A stretch of 64,000 nucleotides of DNA from NCBI GenBank assembly GCA_026413225.1, contig CM048557.1:46817371-46881370 (forward strand), given 5' to 3'. Source of the DNA: Otis tarda (Eukaryota; Chordata; Aves; Otidiformes; Otididae). A model generated the notes under the pieces. The model was given only the letters and a program-made list of their open reading frames with translations. It was not told where the DNA came from and made no database searches. Of the stretch, positions 27,600-40,599 are shown piece after piece (position 1 is the stretch's first letter; every line of letters starts with the position of its first letter). Position numbers and translations under genes: made by a program.

Positions 27600-27758
27600 A
27601 TAAAAGAACTCTTCGTAAGTTTTGAGGATACTCCCTTGGGAGCAGCATCGCTAGCCCAGGTGCACAAAGCAGTGCTGCAGGATGGGAGAACAGTGGCAGT
27701 GAAAATCCAGCATCCAAAGGTCCAAGCTCAGAGCTCCAAGGATATTTTGCTCATGGAG
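27600..27758 (+). CDS. ADCK1: ADCK1 exon with Ala-rich nucleotide loop and VAVK lysine
   Basis: This 159-nt exon (53 codons, phase 0/0) starts after TCCCGGCAG and ends at ATGGAG|GTAAAA. It encodes IKELFVSFEDTPLG, then AASLAQVHKA, then TVAVKIQHPK. In UbiB kinases an Ala-rich loop replaces the Gly-rich P-loop of ordinary kinases, and GAASLAQVH is that loop here (window residues 82-90). The VAVK lysine at 27702-27704 is the expected ATP-phosphate contact from beta strand 3. Both are intact, so nucleotide binding should be possible. The exon sits 23.6 kb downstream of the preceding one; the codon phase joins without a gap (DLGKE to IKELF), which argues that no coding exon has been missed between them. 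Confidence 0.95.
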
Positions 27759-30581
27759 GTAAAACAGCATATTGACTTACAGAGCAATTGCCATTGAAAT
27801 GTGTGGGGACCACATTTACCCATGGTGTAAGCAGGTGTAACAACACCATCCTGTAGCTTTGAAACCTCTGCAGATATAAATGTTGTCTTATGGGAATAAT
27901 ACAGTAACACTAAAGATTTTGGCTCGCCTAGTAAGCCTACATCTGTATGCGTAGTACAGTAATGTGCACATTCAGTGGCAGACAGGTATGTTCATGGGAC
28001 TAAAGAGGGGAAGATTAAGCTGAGGGGGTCTGATAAGTGTTTAGAGGGTACTGCTGATGCAATGACACACAGTTCTCCATCCCAGGAGATCAGGAATCTA
28101 AGATCCTGCCAGCACCCTCTCAGAGGAGCACATAACTAAAGCTTCTTTAGGCAGCTAAAACACCCCACTTTGAGCAATCCTGGCTAGTCTGCAAAGAAGA
28201 ACAGCTGGTTCCAGCTGGAGCACATCAGTTTGAATCTGAATATTTATTTTGAACTCGTAGTGGAATAAATTTTTGAGTTCAATAATGATATCCCGGTAAG
28301 ATGGGATATGTCTGTTTCAGTTCTGGTTTGAGAACAGAGAACTGTTTGAACTGGCTTTTGGTCCAGCTGTGTATTTGGATTTGATTCAGGTCCTCTCCAG
28401 GACTGACTGCAGTGGTCTGCCCAGTGAGTTTGCTTTTGTGAGTCATCACATGCACAGCAGTTCTCAGGGAGCTTATGGCGTCCTTCACTCCTGCCCAGGA
28501 CAGGATGGCAGAAACTAAGTCAAGGAAGAAGGATGTCCAAGGTAATGAAAGACTGTAAGACCAGGGCCGTAAAAGGATCGTGAATGAATGAGCCAAGAGC
28601 TCACAACATAACACATGCAGTCTTGTTTTTAAAGGGTCTTTTTGTGGAGTGTTGGCTTACATGCATCATCATATCCTTGTGTGGGTCTACTTTGTGTAGA
28701 CTGCACTGAACGCCAGATTATGTGCACTGAGATTCTGGTCCTTTAAGAATCAGACAGACATTGCAGCTAGGTAGGATGTTGATTTAAGTATTGATGGAGA
28801 TGGTCTTATTTAGAGACCGATGGGAAGGAATCTGCATGGGAAAAACTAGATGGAAAATTCCTAAATTCACTTGAGGTTTCATAGCATCGGTGCTGACACT
28901 TTAAAATTCAGTACAGCATCTGATAAATCCAGAGAGAGATACCTCACTGCTCTTCTTATATCATACTTATTTCAAGACAATGTGTTAGACAGATGTCAGA
29001 AAAGGCACAGGCCAAGTACTTGTTGGCCTACTGATGTCCCTACTGATGGTCAAGTTGGCAAATTGATCCCAAATAGCATTTAAAGAAAGCAAAAAACAGT
29101 GCTTAAATTTTCTCACATCGGGCACCAATGAAATAATCCTGCAGCCCCTATAAAGTTTATGTACACGTTCATGAAGATCACTGGTTACATTTCATTTGGG
29201 TGACATAAATTTGAAAGGATTTATGCCTCCAGATATAACAGTAGAAAAAATGATTCAATAGTGTCTGGAACCTGGTGATTACATTTTTAAAGGAACATTG
29301 AGTTTGGAGCTGACATTTAGATAAGAGAAGTAGAGACAGGTGGAGAGCAAACGTTTTCACTCAGCTGAACAAGAGCAGTGGTGGTTCATAAATTTATTTT
29401 TTGTCATACATTTCAATGATAGCAGCTTTCTGTGTGTGCTTTAAATGTTCCTCCTGCAGTGCAGGAATTCCCACCTCAACGGTGGAGATCTAGAAAGGGA
29501 AACTGTCCAGGAACACACACTGACAAGTCTGTTTTCATTTTCAGATGGATGTACGAGAACAAGTAAGATAAAGACAGCAAAGTGGATTGCATTTTTATGT
29601 TTTATTCTTGTTTTATAACTCAAGTAGTTAAGAAAAGCAAAACAAATTATTTTCCTTAAGATGCTGTCCAAATTGTCAGCGTGTGTAAATTTGTGGCACT
29701 GGTTGAGGAACTGGCTTTTCATTTGAACAGAAAGCACGCTTGGCTGCTGTGCAGCTTTGATTATGCCATCCCATCGCATAATCTTGATTTTCTTCAGGAA
29801 GGACTGCCCATTATTCACCCCTTAAATGTTGCTTTAAGCAAATGTTTCCAGGAACTTTTTGGCTGAGCTTTTCAAGGCCCAGCGCAGCTGAATCCCTTTA
29901 AGAAGAAGATGCCAGATGGTAGATATATGATACTTACTTAGGAAACACCACCTCAGCATTGCTGAGGATGGCTGTGACTGATGCAGAGGAGCAACTCGCC
30001 CTCTGACCCCCACCAGAAGTGTCCTTTAAGGATCTGTAGCCTACTACCTGTATTCAAAATCCACTGTCTTCTCTGAACTGCCCAGTGGATTTTCTATGCT
30101 AGTGAAATTCTTGCTTGGCAGTGGAAGAAGTAGCATAGAGGTGACAAGTCTTACTTTAGATCTTCCTCTTCTGCAGTATCTGAGGGCTCTTTGAATGAAG
30201 CCAAACAGTGACCTGTAGAATTATAGGACTCAATAGAGAGTCACTCCTGGGCCATGCCCTTGGTGAAATCTGGCCATGTGGTCTCTTCGCCAGGGCTTTG
30301 TTCTCTTAGTTCTAGGCAACAGGCAGCTGGGCTCCCTTTGGTGTCTGTGCCATCATTTAACTCCTAGATGTGCCCATGTGGAAGGGCAAGCCAAAATTTG
30401 TGTTGCATAGCCAAGGCGTGACACCACGTGTTGTGTCTGCAGGAACCCTACAAGCACTTGGGGTGCAGATTGGTTTTTTCGACTGTAAGTTACATGGAAC
30501 AATCCTATCAAAACAGCACTGTGTGTAGCTGTGCGGCTTTGGAGCCAGGATGCAGCTGATTGCTTGTTTCCTTGTTCTCAG
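27759..30581 (+). other. ADCK1: ADCK1 intron (2.8 kb)
   Basis: This stretch lies between the Ala-rich loop exon and the ELDFLNE exon. I see no exon, repeat or RNA gene in it. Flanking splice sites are GAG|GTAAAA and TTCTCAG|GTT. Confidence 0.75.
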
Positions 30582-30740
30582 GTTCTCCTCTTTGTTGTGA
30601 AGCAGATCTTTCCAGATTTTGAGTTCATGTGGCTGGTGGATGAAGCTAAGAAGAATCTACCATTGGAGCTGGATTTCCTCAATGAAGGCAGAAACGCTGA
30701 GAAGGTTGCTCATATGCTCAAGAATTTTGACTTCCTGAAG
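30582..30740 (+). CDS. ADCK1: ADCK1 exon with ELDFLNE motif
   Basis: This is a second 159-nt exon (53 codons, phase 0/0), from GTTCTCAG|GTTCTC to CTGAAG|GTGAGG. It reads VLLFVVKQIF, then MWLVDEAKKNLPLELDFLNE and GRNAEKV. The ELDFLNE run (window residues 150-156) is the UbiB ExD/NE motif that pairs with the KxGQ segment and with the nucleotide-binding lysine. The hydrophobic start continues directly from LLME of the previous exon. The stretch reads like a core, slowly evolving part of the protein. The open frame upstream of the acceptor has no family resemblance and is intron. Confidence 0.95.
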
Positions 30741-33700
30741 GTGAGGGAACACATATTTCCATGTATTTATATGCATTAATAGTCTCACTTTGTCCATCTT
30801 GTGCACCTCATTCACCACTTGGAGGAACCATACAGCAGGAGAATGGAGTTCAGTCCCTCTGTTTTGTTCATCCTAGACTGCTCTGCTGATAAGGACCAGA
30901 AACTGCTCTGAGACATGCTTCCTCCTTGTCTGTTTCCTACTGTAGGCACCATATATTGGATGAGAAGTGGTGGCTTGGGGCCAGCAATCTCTGGAGCCTG
31001 CTATTCATTTTCCCAAACACTATTTCTGAACTCGTCCAGAGACCTGTGAACTTTATTCTTTGCTGAGCCATCTGATGGTACCTTTTCCTGGGCTTTATCT
31101 CAACTGAGGGCAAGAAATGGACATAAAACAGGAAAGCTAGACTGAAGCTGATGATGTAAAGTAGGATTTGATACCCTGTGTATCTCAGCAGGAAGCATGT
31201 TCATACAAATCTTTCCTTCTGCAAAAAAGCACATACTCACTCTGGAGTTGAGGGTGCATCCTGCATACAGATCCATGGCTAATGCCTTCATGTTACCATC
31301 ATACATAAACTCAGCTGCTCCTATATTGTGCTTTTTCCCACTGACACTGTTATTCCATCTCTCTTGCTGCGCACTGACTGAGGTCACTGTCAGGTGTCTC
31401 AAGTACAACCAGACATGTACAAATCCTTTGCAGACAAAAGCTCACATCTTCAGACTCGCATGTGCACTAATCTTTTGCTGACGTACCAGAGGCACAAGCC
31501 TCCACTGTGTGCATTCTGGAAATACGCAAGTATGGTCAAGGACACGTAGTGCTGTGGGCACAGTCACTGACATAACTGCATTTGCACATGCACGAAGGCA
31601 GCAAATACACACATCAAAGTGAGGTTTTCACCTCCTGTTTGTGCAGAAGTCCCAAGATGGAAGTGACAGATGTCTCAAATGAGGTGAGTTTTTGTTAGAT
31701 CTTACAGGCTGATCCATCCATTTTCTCCTTGCTTCCTCCATGCAAGCGCTTTATTTCCTTGTCACCTGACTTCAGGTTTGGGGCAGCCCTTTGGGCCCAG
31801 TGGCAGCAGTGGCCTTCCCATAGACACAGATAGCTGAAAGCCACCAGGGCTACAGAAGGCCAAAGGCCAATGATTTTGCTGAGTGGGCGCTTATCAGAAG
31901 TGATGCACCTTGGATAGCTGTATCTGTTGCAGCTGTAACTAGGATACTGTGAAGTCAATCCCCATGGAGATAGCCAGTCGCTTGCTGGGTTAAGGAGCTA
32001 TCAGAGTATCAATATGTGTAACAATAACAAATGGCTTGAGATGGCTAAATAATGGATCCTCCCGTCTGACCTGCCGATTCGGAGACGTGTTCATCACCCA
32101 AAGGCAGTGGAAGAACTGGGCTCCTGTATCATTAATTTTCCTAAACATGCTAGAAAGCTGAGAAGTAGATTTTGTGCTGTGAACCTATTTGAGCTTTTAA
32201 AGCCTGAGATAAATTGCTTCCATGCACTAGCATTACAGCCAAACATCTGTGAGTAATTAAAAAAATCACTGAAGAATTTGTCTGTGAGTGAGAGAGGCAT
32301 CTCTGAGAGCATGGATAGTGCTTTACAAGCCCACTGACTTGCCCCTGTAAATCTTGAGACAAGAATGAGCATCTTCTGAAATGATCTAAAGCAGCAGGGA
32401 TCAGTGAGCTAGACGGGCTGGGGAACTATTAGTTTTAGAGCTAATTTGCTTTCTCACCAGTCTGACTGCAAAGAGTGGACATCTAGATAAGCTGGGAAGG
32501 ATGCAAGTAAGTGAATCCCCCTTGCCCATAGTGGATCCCTGGCACCAAAGTCTATGCAAGGGTAACACGCAAAGTATTCCAGGGGTGTTGAACACGGGGA
32601 CTGAGGGACATTAGAATTGCACAGCAAATGAGTCTGTGATCTAAAGAAGCACACACATGGTAAGGTAGAAGTAGGTGACATTGGGAAAATGGTCTCTCTA
32701 GGACAGGGATAGTGGTGGGGGCAGACATTTTGTGATGGACTGAGACACTACCAGTAGTTACAAGCAGAGTATAAAACAAATGCTGCTTGCTCAGGAGTTA
32801 CGAGGAGCTATGGTGGCCTGGCTGGTTCAGCTGGCTTTGGTCACACTAGATGGACAACACCTCCTACCTCTTCCTGTCCTGCCCCAAGGTGCTGGACCCT
32901 TGCAGTGTGCGAGTCCTGAGTCCATGGCTGAGTCAAGCGGGTGAGGAGAGGAGGCTGCACAGCTCCCTTATATCTTTGGTAAAATGTACCTGTGTGGCTT
33001 CACCTATGTGCAAAGGCAAATCTGGATAGCTTGGGAGATTGGTCAGCACAGTGACGTGAGGAATATCCAAAGAGAACTTCAGCAAAAGGACTCTTGACAG
33101 TAGGGACTTCAGCATGGAAAGAATTTGTCTGGAGAAGCTGGAAAAGGGGGAGCCAGCCTGAGTGGCACCTGCGTCACTGCCTCCCTGGGTGACACTGGGC
33201 TTTTTACTGGTACCTCACTCAGCTTGATTTTCTGCAGATTGAATGAAAAGTGCTTTGACATTTTATACTTGTTACTGTGTCACTTTGGCAATAAGTTAGT
33301 TAAAGGTCTCCCAGGGTTTCTGTGACAAGGCTCTTATTTGTGACACTTGATTTTTCTCCCAGTTCAATTGCAGATGGCCTAAGTGTGCAGGGTTTGTCAT
33401 CTCAAAGGTGTTTGTGTTCCAAGGGGCACTGGAGAGAAACAATTTATGACGATGGCTTATCATTTTTAGAGCTACGTAAGTGGGCCCTGCACACAGGAAA
33501 TGAGATGTGGTTCCTGTCTAAAGAAGCTGAGTGGATGATTCAGAAACTTGCAATAGGTGCTAGTTAACCAGCCCAGCTAGAGGAGCTGCAGAGCAGATAA
33601 GAAAGCTCTCAGACATCAATGGGAGCAGGAGGTGCTCAAAATCCTGTAGAGCATGGCCAGAAATGTTGCACAAGGACAGATCCTGCTGCTGTTGAATTGG

Positions 33701-33894
33701 TGTCTTGTCCTTGCGCACATTGCTACTGTCCTGAGGAAGAGGCTAGTAAATGGATTTACCTCCCTTGTGCTCAGGGAAAAAACAAGTCCTAATTTCAGCC
33801 TCTTCCATTTTTTACTCCTTTTCTGGGTTGTGTGATATATTCTCCTTGTTTTCCCAGCCTGTTGTTTGACCTAACCCATCTGTTCCTCTTTCAG
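30741..33894 (+). other. ADCK1: ADCK1 intron (3.2 kb)
   Basis: This stretch lies between the ELDFLNE exon and the hinge exon. Nothing recognisable beyond the splice sites is present; open frames in it are short and show no family resemblance. Confidence 0.75.
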
Positions 33895-34011
33895 GTCCCC
33901 AGGATCTACTGGGAGCTCTCAACAAGGCGTGTCCTTCTCATGGAGTTTATGGAAGGGGGACAGGTGAACGACAGGGCCTACATGGAGAGGAATGGCATCA
34001 ATGTCAACGAG
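33895..34011 (+). CDS. ADCK1: ADCK1 exon, hinge between the kinase lobes
   Basis: This 117-nt exon (39 codons, phase 0/0) runs from a CTCTTTCAG acceptor preceded by a pyrimidine tract to AACGAG|GTAGTT. It encodes VPRIYWELSTRRVLLMEFMEG followed by GQVNDR and INVNE. The RVLLMEFMEG segment corresponds to beta strand 5 and the hinge of the kinase fold, where the adenine base normally sits. It is the last exon before the large 11.2 kb intron. In known ADCK1 proteins its final INVNE runs directly into ISRxLGK, the start of the exon at 45181, so the 93-nt candidate exon at 37970-38062 would be an insertion at exactly this junction. Confidence 0.94.
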
Positions 34012-37000
34012 GTAGTTTCTCAGCCACCTCTGAATTGGGCGTGGTAGGCAATGCAAGACTGGTGTTGACATCAGCTGTCAGTGATGCAAAACAGAGGCTG
34101 ACAGGAGGGGGCAGAAAAGGGAGCACATACAGATGTGAACAGAGCAATCAGTCTGAGAGGTCTCAGTTCTTGTGCTTCTGGGAAGAGTACATAAACCCTT
34201 TTGGGGAACACTCTCCTGTAGGCTGCACAGTTAGACAGATCTTCAAGGAGACAGATAGTGAAAGACAACCATGCTCTTATATTACATAAACCCATGGTAA
34301 GTTCCAAGATGGCAGTTCCTGTTATCCGAAAGGAACAACTTCAGGTTCTAATTCTTATTGTCTCTCTTATTTCCCTCTGTTTCTTCTATGTTAACTTTTT
34401 TTCTGGCCAAATGCATGGTATGTAGCTTTTCTATCCCAACAGCTATTGCCTTATGCAGGAGATATAAATCACAGGTCTTATATGATCACAGTTGTTAGAG
34501 TGCTGCAGCTTCAGACATGGTGCTTTGCATAGTATTCTGACATGAATTGTTTTCTTCTGTTTTACAAAATCTCCCTTTTTCTTCTGGCTGCAATAGTTTT
34601 CTTCTTTGCTTCCTGGTCCTACTGCTGTGTAGTTTTGTAGTCCTTCATTAAACAGCTGTCAGATTTCATCCCTACAGAGAAGCTACATTTCCCTGACGAG
34701 TGAGATAGTTTGTATGTGTGGCATGAAGTCAGGAGAGCACTTTGGACTCTCTGTGGCTGAGAGATGCTTGAGGAAAAGAACATATTACTTCCCAGAAGGG
34801 CTGAGAAGATGCTGGGGTAAAGGGTTTTGAGCCATTGTACAGTGTGTCAAGCCTCCCCTCCCAGTCAGTGAGTGCTGATTGAGGCACTGCTGCTTGCCTT
34901 TCCCCTATGCCCTATCGATGAGCCTCAAAGCTGCACTTGGTTAACTGGCTATCAAAGAGCTACAGCATAAGTTATACTTAATTTGTGCATCCACTTACCT
35001 CTGAAATCTGAACATTTCCTCACTCTCTGCTCTTCCTCCTCTCTACTTCCTTTCTATCCATGGCGAAGTTCATGTGGCATCATGTTAGAGACATGCCAGA
35101 GACCTCTCAAGAGAGGGGAAATGCGAGTTTGGTATGCCCGACAAGGACAGAACCTTAATTGTGTCTTCTCAGCTGCCTCATAAGTCAGCATAAAGCTCTT
35201 TCTCTGTCTAAGGAGCTCAGTCAAATTACAGATGGAGGACTGAGTAACCTGCCTGTTTCTCTGCCTGTTTCTCATCACCTCTTCCTCTGCTCTTGCACCC
35301 CACAGAAGTCAATGAGGTATTTTCTAGTAACCTTTGCAGGCAGAAAAGCGGGCACCTTTTCATGTGTTTCTCCATTGAAATACAAGAAAGGAAGGTCTGA
35401 GGTTAAAGTCGGTTTTGAGACTGTCTTTCCATTGTAATTGTAACGAACAAACCGAGGTCAATGAGTAATAGTGAATGATGCTCTTTTCCCTGCAAGATGT
35501 CTGGTCCATCTTCATTGAAGAGACTTCTTAAATGAATACGACCTCACCCGTAGATAGTGCATTCTCTCTTCTTTCACATCTTCATCAGGAAGAATTAGGA
35601 GCATTTGTGTCACTGGTTTTCCTCCACCCTCTCACCAGGGCATCACAGAAGTCACCGTCAGCTGATCAGGGGTAGACACAGTTCCTTCTCTGTGTCTATT
35701 TTGTACAGCTGATCTTTCTTTACTTACCATTTACCAAGGTAAGTGCCCCAATGATGCATCTAGTTTGCAAAGAGCACCATAGCGTGACTCTGCTACTATG
35801 AGAACATGGCAGCTCATGGACTTTGCTCAAGAGAGATTTTAAAAGCCTCATCCGTGGCAGAACACACAATCAGCACTCCTTTCACCTGGACAAGTTATCT
35901 AGTCAAAAGCAAGAGAATAGTTTCTTTGATTGAGTTTATCCTATCCTTTTCTTCTGCTGCAAAGGCAGAAGTGAAATCTAGCCCACAGCACTCAGATACA
36001 ACAGTGCATATTCCTTAAGTCTTGAAATAGTCAGAGAGGCTTGTTTTGATGCATTAGCAGGAGGACTCTTGAGAAATATGTGCATTCAGATTTTGAACTG
36101 GACTTCCTCACAGTTCTTGGACAGCAGATCCATTCTGAGATTGAGGTATCTAGCATAGTGTAGCTCCCTGGGACTTTGGTTACTTCTTTGAATTTTCTCA
36201 AACTGCTGGAGATAGCAAAGTTGTCTGGAGAAGCCCAGGGAAAAACATTCTTTGCAATCTTCCGTAGGTTTCACCAGGCAGTCGGGATGGAAAATTCAAT
36301 GACTTCAGCCTTTCAGTGGGATATTTTGCTGTCACGGTGTGCCAAAATAAGGTAGAGAAGCAGCTAATTTCAGTTTTTCTAACTTGTATAGGCTTTTGCT
36401 TGCAACAGGAGAGATTTAGGGTGAAAATTCAGCTCATTTTTTGCTCACTCTTGCCTTTGGGAAGGTTGTTTTGTGACATCTTGGCACAATAGGTTCCATG
36501 CAGCAATGAAACCACATATTTTGCTGATTCTGAGCTGGTCTCTAAACAATGGCTAAGATGTAATTTTAAAAAAGTTGTCAACATACTTCTACTACTGCAA
36601 AGTATAAACCTCAGATGTTTCTGGCAATCTGTCCGTTATAAGTTGTCACTCAGCTCAGTGGCAGGGCTGGGTTTCTGCAAACTCTCTCAGTGCCTGCGCT
36701 GAGCTGTTCTTTCATCCTTTTCTCTCCCTACTCCCTGAAATTAATGATTAACTTTTACTGATTGCCAATAAAGTAACAGTAGAAAGGCGGGAGTACTGAG
36801 CCTGTCAGAATCATGTGATGAGGAACAAGGTCTGTTATTAAGGCCGCGGTAAGATGAGGTGCACACCTCAGACCTCTCCTCTGGCAAAGTGCAGCAGAAG
36901 GGGGCAAATATGACCAAGGTCCGTTATCAGCTGCTGCTATTGATGCTGTGGGTAAAGAACTGTTTGGCACGGTGGTGAAGTGAGCAAAAGGCAGCAAATA

Positions 37001-37969
37001 CTGAAAGGAGCGTGAGGGAAGGGGTGGAAACCCAGGTTTCAGAACTATGACATGGCTTATAATATACAGCACTTCTGGCTTTCAAGAGATGCATTAGCTC
37101 CCTATAAATCACCTCAGTCTGTCTATCTATCAACCCCTCTATCATCTTACTCCATTTTGTTTTGCTGGGCAGAGGAAGAGGAGTCTTCACTAAGCAGGAT
37201 TTCTCGTGTGACAATGCAGCCTTGAAAAGCAAGCTGAGCCTCTCTTCTCTAAATGGAAAGGATCCCTGAGGTGAAAGCTCCCTTCAAACCAGGTTACTGA
37301 CATTTACTTAATACCGTCTATAGCAGGATTATCATTAAAGCTGCCCAAAAGCACATTAGTCTTTCTGGATCCGTCCAAGCGCTGGATTGTAATGGCATTT
37401 AATCAGAGAAGGCTTTGATTTCTAAAGACAAGTGCAAACACTGAAATATCTGCCTGCGGAACAGTTACTTATTCATGTGCGAGTGTAGCTGAGGATGAGC
37501 ATGCAGCAAAGATATTGACAGTCAGAGGGAAGCCCAGAGAGGGAAGTTGTCACAAAATGAGCTGGCGTGAATTTTGAGAGAAGACTAGGCCATGGCAGGG
37601 TTAAGAATGGGGCCACCTGAAAATGGGGCTGTTCCTGTTTCAAGACACAAGAGCATTTACAGTCTTGGTTGGGAAGATACATTTGGAAGAGGTGGGTAGA
37701 GCAGGGAAGGGAGGAAAAATAGAGTGAAGGGCTCTCAAGATGTTTGTAGCACACTTGTATGCAGGAGGGAAGGAAGGATAAAAAGGCTGCTTAGAGCATG
37801 GACTTCTAAAGAAGATCCCAAATGGCACAGGTGCTCCTTTTGCAGCCATTCTGATTTTACCTGATTCATTTAGAGAGACCTTGTCTGTATACAAATCTTA
37901 AGATTATCTCTGATCTGCTGCATGCGTCCTCCCTGTCCCTTCTTGTCAATTCTCTGCCTGTCCCCACAG

Positions 37970-38062
37970 AGGCTGCTGGATCAGCGGGCTGTGGGAGCTG
38001 CGGAGCTTATAGACGCACTCGTGGCATGTGCTGCATTGCCTCCAACTAACCAGCCAGCTCAG
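37970..38062 (+). other. Candidate in-frame cassette exon in ADCK1 (unconfirmed)
   Basis: A long pyrimidine tract ending TGTCCCCACAG is followed by 93 nt that are open in the ADCK1 frame (31 codons, starting RLLDQRAVGAAELIDALVA and ending PTNQPAQ) and by CAG|GTAGCC. Both ends are phase 0, matching the phase 0 of the intron it sits in, so its inclusion would insert 31 residues between INVNE and ISRNLGK without breaking the frame. The acceptor is strong; the donor lacks the usual G at +5. I know of no ADCK1 form with this insert, and the peptide resembles no family I recognise. It could be a lineage-specific alternative exon or chance. Confidence 0.25.
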
Positions 38063-40599
38063 GTAGCCAAGTGGAGAGTCCCCCATGATTGCCCTGGCTT
38101 GGTCTTGAGTCAGGGAAGAGAAACAATGCTATGTACTTCAGCTCACTAAGAGCCTGGTCATGAGCTGTGGATGATTCAGAAGTCAGGAAAGTGTTTTGTC
38201 CAGCGAAGAAGTGAAAGCAAACAGCTAAGGTACTTAAGATGAGCTACTGTGCGCAATTATTGCCATCTGTCACCCTGTCCTACTGTGGCTTTTTGCTTCC
38301 TTCTGTTACTAAATGTGTTCTGCACTGAAAAGGTATCTCTTAGCTCGATAAAGAGCCCAGCTACCTTCTCATGGTTGACAGCTTTGCAACCTGAAATATG
38401 CTTTCAGTGTGGGATTTACCCTTCTGCCAAGAGTCAGGAGCTGCTGCCTTGTAGCTGCTAAAATTTAAGTGGGATTTCCCAGAGTGGGATCCTTTTGTCA
38501 GCGCAAGCGTGGAAACCTCTTATGTCTTAAGTATTTGTGCTTATAACACTCAAGTGTTAGATGAAATAGAGCATGGAGAAGAACACTATTTCAGGGGAAA
38601 ATGGCTATTCTTGCTCTTTTCACCTGCTAATTTAGTCTGGGGAGAGGTATCCTTGCAGATTCTCCTACATTTCCTCTTGTCTGAAGCGTAATGAAAATTC
38701 ACAAGGCACTGGTAAGCAAGGATAGTGACCTCCAGCATTTCCAGCTTCTGAACTGGTGCAAAGACACCAGGTAGAAGAGTTAAATTACACATGAACCCAT
38801 TTCTTACTGAAAATCAGTCTCAAGCATCAGTGTTGATCAATTGCTTAAGTCTCAGCAAGATACTTCACATTAAATCCAAGTAAATATGACTACATTTAAA
38901 GCCAAGGGAAAGTGATCCCCATGGCTATTTTGGATCTGACAGAGATGTGAGAAACAAATAAACAACGACTGATCTTCTCTACCTGTGTCCTTTTGAGAAT
39001 CTGTAGAAACTCAGTTCCCTGCACGGATGAGTCAGACTATTTCTCCCCACTTAAATACCATGGAAGATGGGGCATTGAGCAGGAAAATAATTTCCTCAGT
39101 CTTCAGCAGAGAGTATGGAGCATGCTAGGAGTACCCTCCAGGTGTCCTAAAAACTGTTCCTGTATCTTAATGACATTGTGTGTGTCCAGACATCACCTTG
39201 CTGTGATGCTAGATCAGTGCATAGTGAAAGTACTGCATTACAGAGCACTGTGTTTTGATCCTCACAACTGAATCACAGAGGGCAGAGTGTGAAATCGGAT
39301 CTCTTGTGTGTGACCATCCTAATTTGCTATGGACAAGAGCCATTTCAGAGCAGAGACACGGAGCAGGCTCCAAATTGTGGTTATTCTCCATCTGCACCCT
39401 TTCTTAATTTGACACCAGTTTAATTGGGCAGGATTGCCCTGGCAGGATTAAGCAAACCCTTAGATGATGGCTGTAATAACAACAACGAAGGAAAGCAAAA
39501 CCCCAATACACTCCTCAATCCAATTAACCTTCGATTAAGGTTCCAAAATCAATGCTATTATTTTGGCCTGAGGAGGTAATATTGAGCCCTGAGAAATGAG
39601 CTACACGATGACCTTTACTTTTAATGAGATCAATAGAAGTTAGTGTCGCCATCTCTTAAAATAATTGGCAAATATTACAGCCAAATTAAGGCCAGAGACT
39701 AGTATCTGCTCCTGATCTAAAGAGACAGTCACAGATGGAGGTGGGATAGGAAGAGAGGGTGCCCTATGAGGCAATTTCATCTGGGACTTATCAGGGGCAG
39801 GCGGTGAGATCAGCCGTACAGGGCCATGTCACGGGATGGGTTTTTTTTGCTTTTCTTCTTCATGTCAGTTGGGGGCATGGATCCGGAACCACTCCGGCTT
39901 GCTCACAAGGCCAGGAAAGTATCAGTGACTTTCCCTGGATAACCCAGGCTGGTTTGTTACATTGCAGCTACCCATGAACATGATATATGTGCCATCTTTT
40001 TACTGTAGGAGTATTCATGAGCTCAAATTTGCAGACATTCTTTCCTTTCTGAGAGGTTTCTTGCTAACTGTTGCATGTTGGTGTTTGTAAAGATACTTGT
40101 TTGTGGTGGACTTCCCAGGGTTTTGTTTTTGTCAAGTTGTTCTGTCAGCTGGGTGTGCTCATTTGTTAAGAGGAGAGTTGCATACCAGGAGTTTGCTGCT
40201 CTGGGGCTGTGTGCAAGGAAATACAATGTAGGTTCATCAAAAATAGTTCCTAGTGGATCATGTGAGGGTAGCAGATTGTCCAGGCTTTCAAAACTGATGG
40301 CAGCAACAATTTGCAGCTGTGTACATATACAAGAAGACATATATCACCCCTGCTACCTATACTGCAGCTTGGGATCCTCTGAATTAGATGGCAGAAATGC
40401 AGTAGATGTACTTGGTAAAACACTTGGGACTGGATATGAGTCGGTTAATTAGAAAAGGTGGGGATTAGTAGAGAAATTGCAAAGTAGGTAAGAAACTGAC
40501 AGAGGCAGTGGTGGAGAGAAATTGCTATAGTGGAGTTTTGTGAGGTTTACTCTTCAAACTGATCTTAATAAACTCAGTGATGACCTCAACCCAAACAGA

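Noticed and set aside
36400-36440. Short CR1-like string (AACAGGAGAGATTTAGGGTG)
   Set aside because: Only about 20 bp resemble the CR1 3' region and the flanks do not continue the match.
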